Origin: Rothia nasisuis
GTDB lineage: Bacteria > Actinomycetota > Actinomycetes > Actinomycetales > Micrococcaceae
Direction: 5' to 3'
DNA length: 64,000 nt
Assembly (NCBI RefSeq): GCF_928381405.1
Contig: NZ_CAKMSB010000009.1
Location: forward strand, 47,369 to 111,368
The position numbers and the translations under genes are program-made. Positions 18,597 through 27,414 of the stretch are shown here, in pieces. The notes under the pieces are model-generated. The model did no database searches and was not told the DNA's origin. It saw nothing but the letters and a program-made list of their open reading frames with translations. How positions within the stretch are numbered: position 1 is the first letter of the stretch; each line of letters begins with the position of its first letter.

Positions 18597-19241
18597 CTAA
18601 GCTGTGGAGTCCTCAAGGGTAATAACACCGTAGGACCACCCTTTACGGCGGTAGACGGCTGCGGGTGCCTTGGTCTCTTTGTCAACGTAGACGAAGAAAT
18701 CGTGGCCAACCATCTCCATGCGGTCGACGGCCTCCTCTGGAGTTAGGTGGTCAGCCGCAAAACTCTTCTTGCGAATCTCAATCGGCGAGTCTGCTTCTTC
18801 ATGCAAATCAAATTCGCCGGCAAAAGCGGCCTCTTCAACCGGCACGTCGTCAGTAGAAATCTCGGTAATCGCTACCTGGTCAGTAACGACCGGTAGTGAA
18901 CCGGTTGCTTCAGAAACCGAGACAGGGTGCTTACCACCGGCTCGGCGAGACTTGCGGCGATCACGAGCTCGGCGGAGGCGCTCGAGTAGCTTGCCGTAGG
19001 TCTCATCAAAGACCGCGAACTTGTCTTGGCCGGTTGATTCGGCACGAAGCACGGGGCCACGACCAATCACGGTGATTTCAACTCGAATTGCTGCGGGGCC
19101 GCCTCGGCCCTCTTTCGTGAACTTGACTTCGATGTCAGTGACGTTATCGCCCAGGATCTCAAACTTGGTGATTTTACTTTCAACGTATTCCTGTAGGCGT
19201 TCGCTAACTTTCATGTTGCGGCCATTGACTTTGAGTTCCAC
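18597..19241 (-). CDS. hpf: Ribosome hibernation-promoting factor, long form
   Basis: The 214-residue protein has an N-terminal S30AE/YfiA domain (about 1-105, MELKVNGRNMKVSERLQEYV) and a C-terminal dimerisation domain (about 155-214, AVDRMEMVGHDFFVYVDKET). The long form pairs 70S ribosomes into inactive 100S dimers in stationary phase or stress. The start is a GTG behind GGAGGG. The 5' leader holds a weak hairpin AATACCC/GGGTATT (19266-19294). The gene lies between comF and secA, as in most actinobacteria. Confidence 0.94.
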   Translation of the reverse strand: MELKVNGRNMKVSERLQEYVESKITKFEILGDNVTDIEVKFTKEGRGGPAAIRVEITVIGRGPVLRAESTGQDKFAVFDETYGKLLERLRRARDRRKSRRAGGKHPVSVSEATGSLPVVTDQVAITEISTDDVPVEEAAFAGEFDLHEEADSPIEIRKKSFAADHLTPEEAVDRMEMVGHDFFVYVDKETKAPAAVYRRKGWSYGVITLEDSTA

Positions 19242-19422
19242 AATTCCCTCCGTTCTCAGGGGGTGAATACCCAGCCCTGTGACTGCCGGGTATTGGGGAA
19301 TCTGCCTTATGGATTCCTTAAGACCACAGTACGCCTATTTGTGTTCCAAGTCATTTTTTTAAGCTGTTTTTCGCCGAGCTTGCGCGAAAGCTCCCACATT
19401 TGATTTTTATCTCTCGGCTGTG

Positions 19423-20247
19423 CTAAAAATTGGTCGATATGCGGGGCACCCGAGCTACAGCAATTCCTCCGAGAACATGAGCACCCGCTTCGACAAGCAA
19501 CCTCCTCCCCGCCTCCATAGAAGCACCTGTGGTGGCCACGTCATCAACAAGGATGCAGGGAACGCCGGTGAGGTCAAACCACTGCCCTAGGAACCAGAGC
19601 GGCGCCCGAGCCAGAACCAGGCGTCCTTGTACCGCCACAAGGCGCTGTTCAAAGCCCAAGGTTTTTTGGGCAGCTCCCGCTCCCAGGCCCCTCCCCGATG
19701 CAAGGCTCCGTACTGCGCCCTCCCATCGCGGCCTCGTCATCAGGGCCGGAAGGATCTTTATGCCGGACGCGGGCCCCAGCGCCTTCAAGCATGAGCGAGC
19801 CAAGCTAGGTGCCGGTTCATAGCCTCGCCGCCGCCGTGATGCTCGGCTGGAGGGCAGAGGTACCAGGTAGAGGGTACCTGGCGGGCAGGCAAGGCCCGGC
19901 TGATCGAGCAGAGCGGTGAGGGCGCGCACCAAAGCGGATGTCAGGTAGGGCGCCAGGTCAGTGCGGGCGGCATCTTTGAAAGCCAGCAGGCACCGGGCAA
20001 GCTCATACTCGTAGCGGCCTGCTGTGACCACCGGCAGATCTGTGGCCGGTAATTCTGTGAGCTCAACCTGCAGGGTGGCCAACCGAACCAGCCTATCGCA
20101 GAGCGGGCAGAGCGCCCCCGTTCCCCACAGGCCCCCCGCAACCATCATCGGCCCCACCGCCAGGCAGCTGGCGCAGGAGCGAGGGAAGAAGAGCTCCACC
20201 GTTTCACACCAGGAACGGTAAAGTAGCTGAGATACATGAAGGTTCAT
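19423..20247 (-). CDS. comF: ComF-family phosphoribosyltransferase-like protein
   Basis: I choose ATG 20247 (274 residues) because the alternative upstream TTG adds a low-complexity stretch. An N-terminal zinc-ribbon-like pair (CASC and CPLC at about residues 25-55) is followed by a type I phosphoribosyltransferase fold with the PRPP motif CILVDDVATTGASM (about 235-248). In competent bacteria ComF is needed for DNA uptake; in actinobacteria its role is unproven. It follows lpqB in the mtr block. Confidence 0.88.
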   Translation of the reverse strand: MNLHVSQLLYRSWCETVELFFPRSCASCLAVGPMMVAGGLWGTGALCPLCDRLVRLATLQVELTELPATDLPVVTAGRYEYELARCLLAFKDAARTDLAPYLTSALVRALTALLDQPGLACPPGTLYLVPLPSSRASRRRRGYEPAPSLARSCLKALGPASGIKILPALMTRPRWEGAVRSLASGRGLGAGAAQKTLGFEQRLVAVQGRLVLARAPLWFLGQWFDLTGVPCILVDDVATTGASMEAGRRLLVEAGAHVLGGIAVARVPRISTNF

Positions 20248-20317
20248 ACCCCCAGCCTGAAGGAAGGGGCCCACCCCCCACAAGGGGTGTGGACAACGCT
20301 CTAGTACGGGCCCACAG

Positions 20318-22009
20318 TTACCCGGCGTAATTCACTTCGCTGAGACTGTTTTCAATACGGGTCCAGCTACGGCCTGCAACAATATACAGCCCGCCGTCGC
20401 GGGTCATCGCAACTGCCTGATCAATACCGTTACCGCTCACGATACGGTTGATACCCTGCAGGGAGTCGTAAACCGTGTTCTGCCCGGTTAAAGAGACCAG
20501 CTCAGTCTGAGTTGTCTCTGTATTCCATAGAAAAACCTCTACATCAGAAACCCAGGAGGCCCCTCTGGGATTAATCTCTGATCCCAGCCGGACGGGACTA
20601 ATAAGCTCTACCGGGTTGCCGTCGTCCGACCTGCGAACAGCAGAAACCCAGGCGGAGAAATTACCGCCGTCCGATGAGGTGACAAGCAGGGCCCGGCATC
20701 CGTCACGAGAGATGTCGAGACTGTGCAGGGTGCCCCCCTCAAGCCACGTTGCTACTGTGTGTAGCGTATCGATTTCCCCACCTGCCGGGTGCACCCGCAC
20801 GGTACCGTTTTGCTCAGCTATCCAAAGCCAGTTTTGGTGGCTGAAGCTCGGTTGCACAATGTGGGTTCCGCGGTAAACGGAGCTGGCGCTATTGGAATTT
20901 GCCAGCCAGACTTCGGTTTGAGAGTCGTTCGTGTAAGCGAAATAGTTACGCGTGTAATTCATAGCTGGCTGCGAGATAATTACCAGCGGCGATGTTTCGA
21001 CGATGGTCTGCTGGCTAGCGGTGTCGCTGATAGTAGCGCGGCTCACCAGGCGGTTATTTTCGATACCCACAATATTGGGTGAGCCCTCAGGGTTGACCGC
21101 AGGTTCACGGTAATTCTCAAGGCTCTGCGGGGCTATCATCTGATCATTGAAGCTCATCTGCACTGAGGTGACCGTGGCAAGAGCCGAGAGCGTCTGCGTA
21201 AGCTGCGTGCGCAAACGCTCAGTGTTCAGAGCGCTAGCTGTGGCGAGAGCCTGCCCACCGGTCAGCTGCACATTGGCGGTTCCGTTGTCGATAGGGACCG
21301 AATTGCGTGCCAGATGGGTATCTTCAGGTACAGCGGTTACCACTGCCCCCTCCAGGTAGGGTGCCGGGCCTTCAAGAAGGACCCGCACCAGGGAGGTTGC
21401 CACAGTCGGCCGCTCCGCAAACCAGCGGATATCAGGTACCGCATAGGAAAAAGAGGGGTCGTAGAAATAAAGGGTGAAAGGGGTGAAAGTATCATCGAAC
21501 TCGGTTCGGCTGAGCACAGTGCCATCAGGGGCAGCCGAAATACGCCACTCACCGTCCACCTGCTGCAACGTGAAGCTGATATCGGTATCGGCCACGGTAG
21601 TGAACGAGGTAGCCAGGCCCCGCTCATCAATCTGGGTTGAGGTGGGAACGGTAACGGTATATGAGGTTTCGTCGGCAGAGGACGCGCTAAAGGACGAGTT
21701 ATACACCAAAGTACGACTATCGGGCCGCCAGGTTTGGGCCAATGACTCCGTCAGGTAAGAACGAGCTACGCTGTAGTCATCCCCAACGCCAACCCCCGCG
21801 TGCAAAAAGCCCTCGATGATTTCTGCCGGAGTGGCCCCGGGGGCCGGGCCGGCTGGTGCTTCGTTACGAGACGAAGAGCCTGAGCTGGCCTGGGGATCTG
21901 CGTAGTGGTTGACTTCTCCGTCGGTCGGAATCGCAGCGCAGGCGGTCAGGGCAGCGGCCAGTGCGCTCACACCCACACCTAGAGCGGTACGGCGAGTCAC
22001 ATTAGACAT
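20318..22009 (-). CDS. lpqB: MtrAB-associated lipoprotein LpqB
   Basis: The 563-residue protein has a lipoprotein signal with lipobox LTAC (Cys near residue 24), a GerMN domain (about 200-300) and a C-terminal beta-propeller-like LpqB domain (about 310-560). It is an extracellular lipoprotein that in mycobacteria binds the sensor domain of MtrB and tunes signalling. Its start overlaps the mtrB stop by 8 nt, so the two are co-translated. Confidence 0.94.
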   Translation of the reverse strand: MSNVTRRTALGVGVSALAAALTACAAIPTDGEVNHYADPQASSGSSSRNEAPAGPAPGATPAEIIEGFLHAGVGVGDDYSVARSYLTESLAQTWRPDSRTLVYNSSFSASSADETSYTVTVPTSTQIDERGLATSFTTVADTDISFTLQQVDGEWRISAAPDGTVLSRTEFDDTFTPFTLYFYDPSFSYAVPDIRWFAERPTVATSLVRVLLEGPAPYLEGAVVTAVPEDTHLARNSVPIDNGTANVQLTGGQALATASALNTERLRTQLTQTLSALATVTSVQMSFNDQMIAPQSLENYREPAVNPEGSPNIVGIENNRLVSRATISDTASQQTIVETSPLVIISQPAMNYTRNYFAYTNDSQTEVWLANSNSASSVYRGTHIVQPSFSHQNWLWIAEQNGTVRVHPAGGEIDTLHTVATWLEGGTLHSLDISRDGCRALLVTSSDGGNFSAWVSAVRRSDDGNPVELISPVRLGSEINPRGASWVSDVEVFLWNTETTQTELVSLTGQNTVYDSLQGINRIVSGNGIDQAVAMTRDGGLYIVAGRSWTRIENSLSEVNYAG

Positions 22010-23663
22010 CTGTGGGTTCCTCTCGCGAAGTGGGCAAAGAGTCGGTTCTCAGTCCAGAGGGTGGAACGGGTTCACCGCTCATCAGCACGGGTGAGGGCCC
22101 CATCGGGACGTCCTGGTCAACTGGCAGAGTCATGCGGAAGCAGGCACCCTGGCCCTTGATCCCCCAGGCTTCTAACGTACCCTGGTGCAGACGCACGTCC
22201 TCAGCTGCAATTGAGAGCCCCAGCCCGGTGCCACCCAGGGTGCGTTTACGGGAGGTATCGGCGCGCCAGAAACGGTTGAAAACCTGCTCTGTTTCTTCGG
22301 GTGAGAGGCCGATGCCGTGGTCGCGGACGGCCACGCCCACAGCGGTATCGGTAACGTCAAGGTAGACATCGATCGGCTTACCCTCAGAATGCTCCACAGC
22401 GTTAAAAAGCAGGTTACGGAGCACCCGTTCGATACGGCGGTGATCCATATCGACCATAATCTCGGTGTGATTGGTGTGCACGGTCAGCGGCGTCCCGGTG
22501 CGTACCAGATGAGGCTCAACAGCTTTGAGCACCTCCTCAAGCACGGACATAAGGTTACCCGAGACAATATCGAGGGTCTGCGAGCCCGCGTCGAATCGGG
22601 AAATTTCAAGCAGGTCCGCCAGCAGGGAGTCAAAGCGGTCAACCTGTTCGTAGAGAAGCTCGGTAGAGCGCTTGTACAGAGGCTCCATGTTCTCACGGTT
22701 ATCGTGCAACATGTCAGCTGCCATGCGGACGGTCGTGAGCGGCGTGCGCAGTTCGTGAGACACGTCAGAAACAAACCGCTGCTGCATGGTTGATAATTTC
22801 TCAAGGCGAGAAATTTGGTCCTGGAGCGAGTCTGCCATGCGGTTGAACGACATACCCAGGCGGGCTGTCTCGTTGTGCCCGCGTACGAGCACACGCTGAT
22901 CCAGGTCACCGGCGGCCAGCTTCTCAGCGGTGATAGCCGTAGAGCTAATTGGGCGAATCACCAGGCGTGAGATAGCCCAGACAATCGTCAGTACAACCAC
23001 TAGGAGAACACCAAAACCTACCCACACCACCAGGTTGATGTAGTTGACCGTTGTCTGTGAAGAACTGAGGTCATAGACCAGGTAGAGAGTGTAGTCGGGG
23101 TTCTGCGGAATGGTCAGGTCTGTTCCGACAACCAGGACGGGGGCGGTGCGCCCATCTGCTCCTACCATGGACGAAGACTGCCAGTAAATACCCGCTCCTT
23201 CACTGATGCTTTGAGCTAGCTCAGCAGGAATATCGGTGTTAGTCAGTGAGCCGCTTTGTGACTGCTCTTCGATGAACCCCTCTGTGGGTGCGTTCACGTC
23301 CTTAAGCAACACCCACTGGCGGTTTGACTGAGTGCTGGAGGTTTCTAGCACCGTGAGAAAACGGACGACGTCACGCTGAATCTCTGTCTGCCCCGTGGCA
23401 TCTGAACTGTTGATGAGGGTCTGCACGTTAGAGAAACCCGCTGATGACTCTTCGAGAGCCTGTGACAGGTTGGCGCGGAACAGCGAGTTAGCAATCTGGT
23501 GCGAGATGAAGGAACCCACGAATATAAAGGCCAGCAGAAGCAGTCCCGCCGAAATCATGACAGCGCGAAGCTGCAGAGACTGCTGAAAGAGCCTGCGGAA
23601 CGTGGTGAGTGGCTGCAGCAGGCGCTCTACGGCACCCGGCGCTGCCCGCTGTTGACGTGCCAC
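22002..23663 (-). CDS. mtrB: Sensor histidine kinase MtrB
   Basis: The 553-residue kinase has two membrane helices (about 30-55 and 205-230) around an extracellular sensor domain, a HAMP domain (about 230-285), a HisKA domain with the phospho-acceptor motif SHELRTPLT, and an ATPase domain with NLLFNAVEHSEG (N box), VRDHGIGLSPEE (G1) and GGTGLGLSIA (G2). MtrB senses the state of the cell wall or division septum and phosphorylates MtrA. It lies 3 nt downstream of mtrA. Confidence 0.96.
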   Translation of the reverse strand: MARQQRAAPGAVERLLQPLTTFRRLFQQSLQLRAVMISAGLLLLAFIFVGSFISHQIANSLFRANLSQALEESSAGFSNVQTLINSSDATGQTEIQRDVVRFLTVLETSSTQSNRQWVLLKDVNAPTEGFIEEQSQSGSLTNTDIPAELAQSISEGAGIYWQSSSMVGADGRTAPVLVVGTDLTIPQNPDYTLYLVYDLSSSQTTVNYINLVVWVGFGVLLVVVLTIVWAISRLVIRPISSTAITAEKLAAGDLDQRVLVRGHNETARLGMSFNRMADSLQDQISRLEKLSTMQQRFVSDVSHELRTPLTTVRMAADMLHDNRENMEPLYKRSTELLYEQVDRFDSLLADLLEISRFDAGSQTLDIVSGNLMSVLEEVLKAVEPHLVRTGTPLTVHTNHTEIMVDMDHRRIERVLRNLLFNAVEHSEGKPIDVYLDVTDTAVGVAVRDHGIGLSPEETEQVFNRFWRADTSRKRTLGGTGLGLSIAAEDVRLHQGTLEAWGIKGQGACFRMTLPVDQDVPMGPSPVLMSGEPVPPSGLRTDSLPTSREEPTDV

Positions 23664-23666
23664 GGT

Positions 23667-24350
23667 TTAACGGCTACCCGCTGCGGCCTTGTACCCCACG
23701 CCGCGCACAGTTAGCACAATCTCGGGGTTCTCGGGGTCACGTTCAATTTTGGCGCGCAGACGCTGGATGTGCACGTTCACCAACCGGGAGTCCACTGTTT
23801 TCTCATAGCCCCATACGTTACCTAGGAGGGCTTCGCGGGTCATGACCTGGCCAGGCTGGCGGGCTAGGTTAGCCAGAAGCTCAAATTCCAGGGGAGTCAG
23901 GCCAATCGTCTGCCCGTCGCGGCTGACCGTGTGGCCAGCCAAATCAATGACCAGGTTGCCAATGCGTAGCGGCTCGTTGTGGCGTTCTTCGCGCGGGCGC
24001 AGGCGTGCGCGGACGCGGGCGAGCAGTTCGGCAGGTTTAAAGGGCTTGGTCATGTAGTCGTCAGCGCCAGCTTCAAGGCCCTTAACAACGTCTTCTGTAT
24101 CGCCCTTGGCTGTGAGCATGATAATGGGCACCTGAGACTCGGAGCGAATCTTGGTGCACACCTCGATACCGTTCATCCCCGGTAGCATGAAGTCCAGCAG
24201 AATCAGGTCGGGGTGATGCGTCGTAAAAGCTTCTATGGCGCGGTCGCCAGCATCACAAAATACCGTCTCGTAGCCCTCTTGGGCAAGCACGATACCGACC
24301 ATCTCAGACAGGGCATCGTCGTCATCAACAACGAGGATGGTTTCTTTCAC
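23667..24350 (-). CDS. mtrA: Response regulator MtrA
   Basis: The 227-residue OmpR/PhoB-type regulator has a receiver domain with the acidic cluster DDDD at 9-12, the phosphorylated Asp53 in LILLDFMLPG, and the conserved Lys in LTAKGD, followed by a winged-helix DNA-binding domain (about 130-225). MtrA controls cell-wall hydrolases, dnaA and osmotic genes in relatives. The start is GTG 24350 with AGGAG 11 nt upstream. A TTGACA (leftward, 24414-24409) stands in the 67-nt gap to the MetE-like gene, but I see no -10 at the usual distance. Confidence 0.97.
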   Translation of the reverse strand: MKETILVVDDDDALSEMVGIVLAQEGYETVFCDAGDRAIEAFTTHHPDLILLDFMLPGMNGIEVCTKIRSESQVPIIMLTAKGDTEDVVKGLEAGADDYMTKPFKPAELLARVRARLRPREERHNEPLRIGNLVIDLAGHTVSRDGQTIGLTPLEFELLANLARQPGQVMTREALLGNVWGYEKTVDSRLVNVHIQRLRAKIERDPENPEIVLTVRGVGYKAAAGSR

Positions 24351-24417
24351 GTTCCTAGCTCTCCTGTATAGCTGGTGAGGTCATTCTCCACCTAGTTTAG
24401 CGGTTTTTTGTCAACGA

Positions 24418-25524
24418 CTAGGCATCCTGCGCTATCTCAGATAGGGCCCGGGCGGTTTCAGTCAGGTGCCCCAGCACGGTGGTGGCCCGGGCCGGGTCAG
24501 TATCTGCCAGTGAGCCACGTTCTGTAAGTACGATTCGCTGGAGCAGGGTCTTGGGTAGACCCAGGTCACGCCAGGTGGCCCACATGCTGCGCGCTATATC
24601 CGAGGCCGGGCTATAGATGTGTGCATCAAGGGTTTCAAGGAACACCTCTCCCCCGGCTTCGAGCCGGGCGGCAATCGGTTCCCAGGCAGCGGTTGCCTTA
24701 CCCGCCATATTGAGCACCGGGGTCTTGAGCACCGACTGGACCTCGGGGTGGAGGGCAAGCACATCGGTACGGACCAGCGGGTGGGCACCCAGCTGTTCAA
24801 GGCCTGCGTGTAGCCCGGTGAAAACAGCAATCAGCTCCTGCCGGGGTAGAGCCCGGTGGGTTCGGTAGCCGCTGGAGGTCGCAAGAGTTCCAGCGGAAGC
24901 AGCGACCACATCGGGTTCCTCAAACTGCACCAGCAGCTGGCTCCCTGGTACAGCCTCAGTGAGAAGGCCCAGCACCCCTTCGAGACCGGCAAGCAGGGAT
25001 TCCAGCAGGTCGCGGCGGGCACCGGCGTCCTGAATAAGACGCTCACCGCTCGTCAGGTAGGTCTGTGCAGCCAGGCTCACCGGCCCCAACAACCGGATTT
25101 TCACGGCACCGGGCACAGCCCCACTCTCCCGGCCCACAGCGTCAGCAAGCACGTTGATATCTGACTCCAGCAGGGCGCGGGCGGCTCCCCCCTCCGCTGC
25201 GTAGCCCGTGGTCAGGCGCCAGCCTGATGCGGTGACGTCTGCGCCAAGCCCCTCAAGCGTGGCGATGGAACGGGCCAGCAGGGTCGCCCGGTAGCCTCGG
25301 TCGGCTAGTTCTGGCAGGTAGCTGATATGCGGGTGCCCAAGCTCACCGCGAACCCTAGCGACAGCATCTACCATTCGGTACCCGGCCCAGGGCCCCAGGC
25401 CGGTTGCACGCACGGTCAGAGACCGTTCAAAAGTCAGAGGCGTGTCAAGGTCTCGACGGGCAGCTAGCATTTCGGCATCAGTGGGTAGGTAGAGGGCGGG
25501 CCTGGAGGTTCGGTGAGCGGGCAC
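24418..25524 (-). CDS. MetE C-terminal-domain-like protein (cobalamin-independent methionine synthase family)
   Basis: The 368-residue protein matches the TIM-barrel of the UROD/MetE family: ATGLGPWAGYR near the start, LLGPVSLAAQTYLTSGE, QLLVQFEEPDVV, and a late LDAHIYSP. It is about half the length of a full MetE and lacks its N-terminal barrel. Stand-alone members in actinobacteria are annotated as methionine synthase-like; the methyl donor is unknown, and activity as a true methionine synthase is uncertain. It lies downstream of chorismate mutase and mnmA in the iscS operon, an order seen in Micrococcaceae. Confidence 0.75.
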   Translation of the reverse strand: MPAHRTSRPALYLPTDAEMLAARRDLDTPLTFERSLTVRATGLGPWAGYRMVDAVARVRGELGHPHISYLPELADRGYRATLLARSIATLEGLGADVTASGWRLTTGYAAEGGAARALLESDINVLADAVGRESGAVPGAVKIRLLGPVSLAAQTYLTSGERLIQDAGARRDLLESLLAGLEGVLGLLTEAVPGSQLLVQFEEPDVVAASAGTLATSSGYRTHRALPRQELIAVFTGLHAGLEQLGAHPLVRTDVLALHPEVQSVLKTPVLNMAGKATAAWEPIAARLEAGGEVFLETLDAHIYSPASDIARSMWATWRDLGLPKTLLQRIVLTERGSLADTDPARATTVLGHLTETARALSEIAQDA

Positions 25525-25560
25525 AGCTACCTTTCGGGTGTCGGAGGACGGGGAGGGAAA

Positions 25561-25941
25561 CTAGGTGAGGTGTTCTGTCTCAGCTGCAATTTTCTCGTGA
25601 TGGCGAATCACCTCAGAGATGATAAACCCCAGGAACTTTTCTGCAAATTCAGGGTCAAGGTGGGCAGCCTCGGCCAGGCCTCGCAGGCGCTTAATCTGGG
25701 CTTCCTCACGGCCGGGGTCACCGGCAGGTAGGTTGTGTTCTGCCTTGAGATGACCAACCCGCTGAGTGGCTCGGAAACGTTCAGCCAGTATGTGAACGAG
25801 CGCGGCGTCCATATTGTCAATGGTCTGACGCATCACAAACAGTTCTTCGAGAACCTCTGGGTCAACCCCAGTCATGGAGGTCGCGCGAGTGTTGAACTGG
25901 GCGTGGGCTTGCACGTCGTGGGAGATGTTGGGTGTGCTCAT
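25561..25941 (-). CDS. Chorismate mutase, AroQ type
   Basis: The 126-residue protein is all helical. A disordered N-terminal segment (1-25) is followed by the AroQ domain with RQTIDNMDAALVHILAERF (R and D), RVGHLKAEHNLPAGDPGREE (the K and the conserved R/E) and FAEKFLGFIISEVIRHHEKI. It converts chorismate to prephenate for Phe and Tyr. The gene is 5 nt downstream of mnmA, so it sits in a tRNA-thiolation operon rather than with other aromatic genes; a role with aroA at 12368 is at the level of metabolism only. Confidence 0.9.
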   Translation of the reverse strand: MSTPNISHDVQAHAQFNTRATSMTGVDPEVLEELFVMRQTIDNMDAALVHILAERFRATQRVGHLKAEHNLPAGDPGREEAQIKRLRGLAEAAHLDPEFAEKFLGFIISEVIRHHEKIAAETEHLT

Positions 25942-25946
25942 GTGCT

Positions 25947-27206
25947 CTAGTCTAAAAAGCTTTGAGGGGTAGCACCCCGATATTCCACGCTGTGGACTTC
26001 TGCGGTGTCGTTGTACGATGCCGCAATGTCTGCACGGTCCAGCGAGTAGGCCCGGGAGATGGTGGACTGCCCCAGCACGCGGGTGCCCTGATAGATGACC
26101 ATCGTCTGGCCGGGGGCAACACCGCGCAGTTTCTCGTGCAGGCGCACCACGGTCTCACAGCGTAGGGCACCTGGCTCGCTAGCTTCATCGTCTGCTACCC
26201 ATTCCAGGTGGGCCGTGGCGGGTACAGGATCGGCGTGCGCGCGCACCTGGGCAGTCACATCAAAGGACGCGCTTCGGGCATCTTCAGCAGGTTCTTTGGC
26301 GAAAAAAGCTACGGCCTCGGCTACAGGCAGACCCGCCCAGGTCTCGCGGATACCGCGAATCTCATCAATAGCTAGCAGATCCCTACCTCCCACAATCACC
26401 TCGTTGGTCTTGGGGTGAATCTCCAGCACAAATCGAGGCTTGCCATCTGGGGCCGGGCGGCCAATAGCCAGTCCCTTGCGCTGCCCCACGGTGAAGGCCT
26501 GCGCCCCCCGGTGTTTGCCGAGCACGCGTCCCTCGGTATCTTTGATGTCACCCTCGGTCATCTGAATATGCTCTTCGAGCCATTCGCGGGTGTCACCCTC
26601 AGGGATGAAACAGATATCGTAGGAATCAGGCTTCTTAGCCACCGAGAAACCGCGTTCTGCGGCCTCGGCCCGCACCTCGTCCTTGGAGGGGGTATCTGCC
26701 AACGGGAACCAGGCGTGACGCAGCTGCTCATGGGTCAGTACTCCTAAGACGTAAGACTGATCCTTGGCCCAGGTGGCGGCACGGTGTAGCTCCCGGTTGC
26801 CGTTCTCGTCCGTAATGACCTTGGCGTAGTGGCCGGTTACGACCGCGTCAAAGCCCAGGGCAACCGCCTTCTCAAGAAGGGCAGCGAACTTAATCTTCTC
26901 GTTACAGCGCATGCAGGGATTGGGGGTGCGGCCGTGCTCGTACTCGGAGATGAAATCATCGACCACGTCCTCCTTGAAGCGCTCCGAGAAGTCCCACACA
27001 TAAAAGGGGATACCGAGCTGGTCGCAGACCCGGCGGGCATCCATGGAGTCCTCAATGGTGCAGCAGCCGCGAGAACCGGTACGCAAGGTACCCGGCATAC
27101 GAGAGAGAGCTAAATGCACACCGACCACCTCGTGGCCGGCCTCAACGGCGCGGGCAGCAGCAACGGCCGAGTCCACGCCGCCGCTCATTGCAGCAAGAAT
27201 TTTCAT
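25947..27206 (-). CDS. mnmA: tRNA-specific 2-thiouridylase MnmA
   Basis: The 419-residue protein has the PP-loop [11 protein letters not shown] (residues 8-18), the catalytic cysteines in NPCMRCN (about 97-103) and YDICFIPEG (about 200), and the C-terminal beta-barrel. It puts the 2-thio group on U34 of tRNAs for Lys, Glu and Gln, taking sulfur that starts from the cysteine desulfurase encoded just upstream. An actinobacterial insert (about 320-360) precedes the last barrel. The 208-nt gap to iscS is filled by a structured repeat, described separately, that would lie in the mRNA if the two are co-transcribed. Confidence 0.95.
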   Translation of the reverse strand: MKILAAMSGGVDSAVAAARAVEAGHEVVGVHLALSRMPGTLRTGSRGCCTIEDSMDARRVCDQLGIPFYVWDFSERFKEDVVDDFISEYEHGRTPNPCMRCNEKIKFAALLEKAVALGFDAVVTGHYAKVITDENGNRELHRAATWAKDQSYVLGVLTHEQLRHAWFPLADTPSKDEVRAEAAERGFSVAKKPDSYDICFIPEGDTREWLEEHIQMTEGDIKDTEGRVLGKHRGAQAFTVGQRKGLAIGRPAPDGKPRFVLEIHPKTNEVIVGGRDLLAIDEIRGIRETWAGLPVAEAVAFFAKEPAEDARSASFDVTAQVRAHADPVPATAHLEWVADDEASEPGALRCETVVRLHEKLRGVAPGQTMVIYQGTRVLGQSTISRAYSLDRADIAASYNDTAEVHSVEYRGATPQSFLD

Positions 27207-27246
27207 AGTCTGTCCTCAATATCGATCAAAGTTTGGTGGTGGGCTC

Positions 27247-27347
27247 GGCAGGACGCGGCCCCGACCGCGACCCTCTCACTCCTCGCCTGGGGGCTCGTCG
27301 CGATTCACGCCAGCCCCGAGCCAGCGGTCGGTCAGCCGCGTCCTGCC
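27247..27347. repeat. Structured intergenic repeat, copy A
   Basis: The 101-bp unit has 13-bp outer arms GGCAGGACGCGGC (27247-27259) and GCCGCGTCCTGCC (27335-27347), inner arms CCGACCGC (27261-27268) and GCGGTCGG (27324-27331), and a further pair GGCTCG/CGAGCC. Its centre shares CGACCCTCTC, GCGATTCACGCCAGCC and CCGAGCCAGC with copy B at 59286-59387, while the arms differ. It lies between iscS and mnmA, 41 nt before the mnmA start. Confidence 0.8.
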
Positions 27348-27414
27348 CTCGCCCAGCCGGGTTCAGTTCCAGTAGGTAGCGGCCAGTGCCTGCCCTGACT
27401 ACCACCTTATCGAG

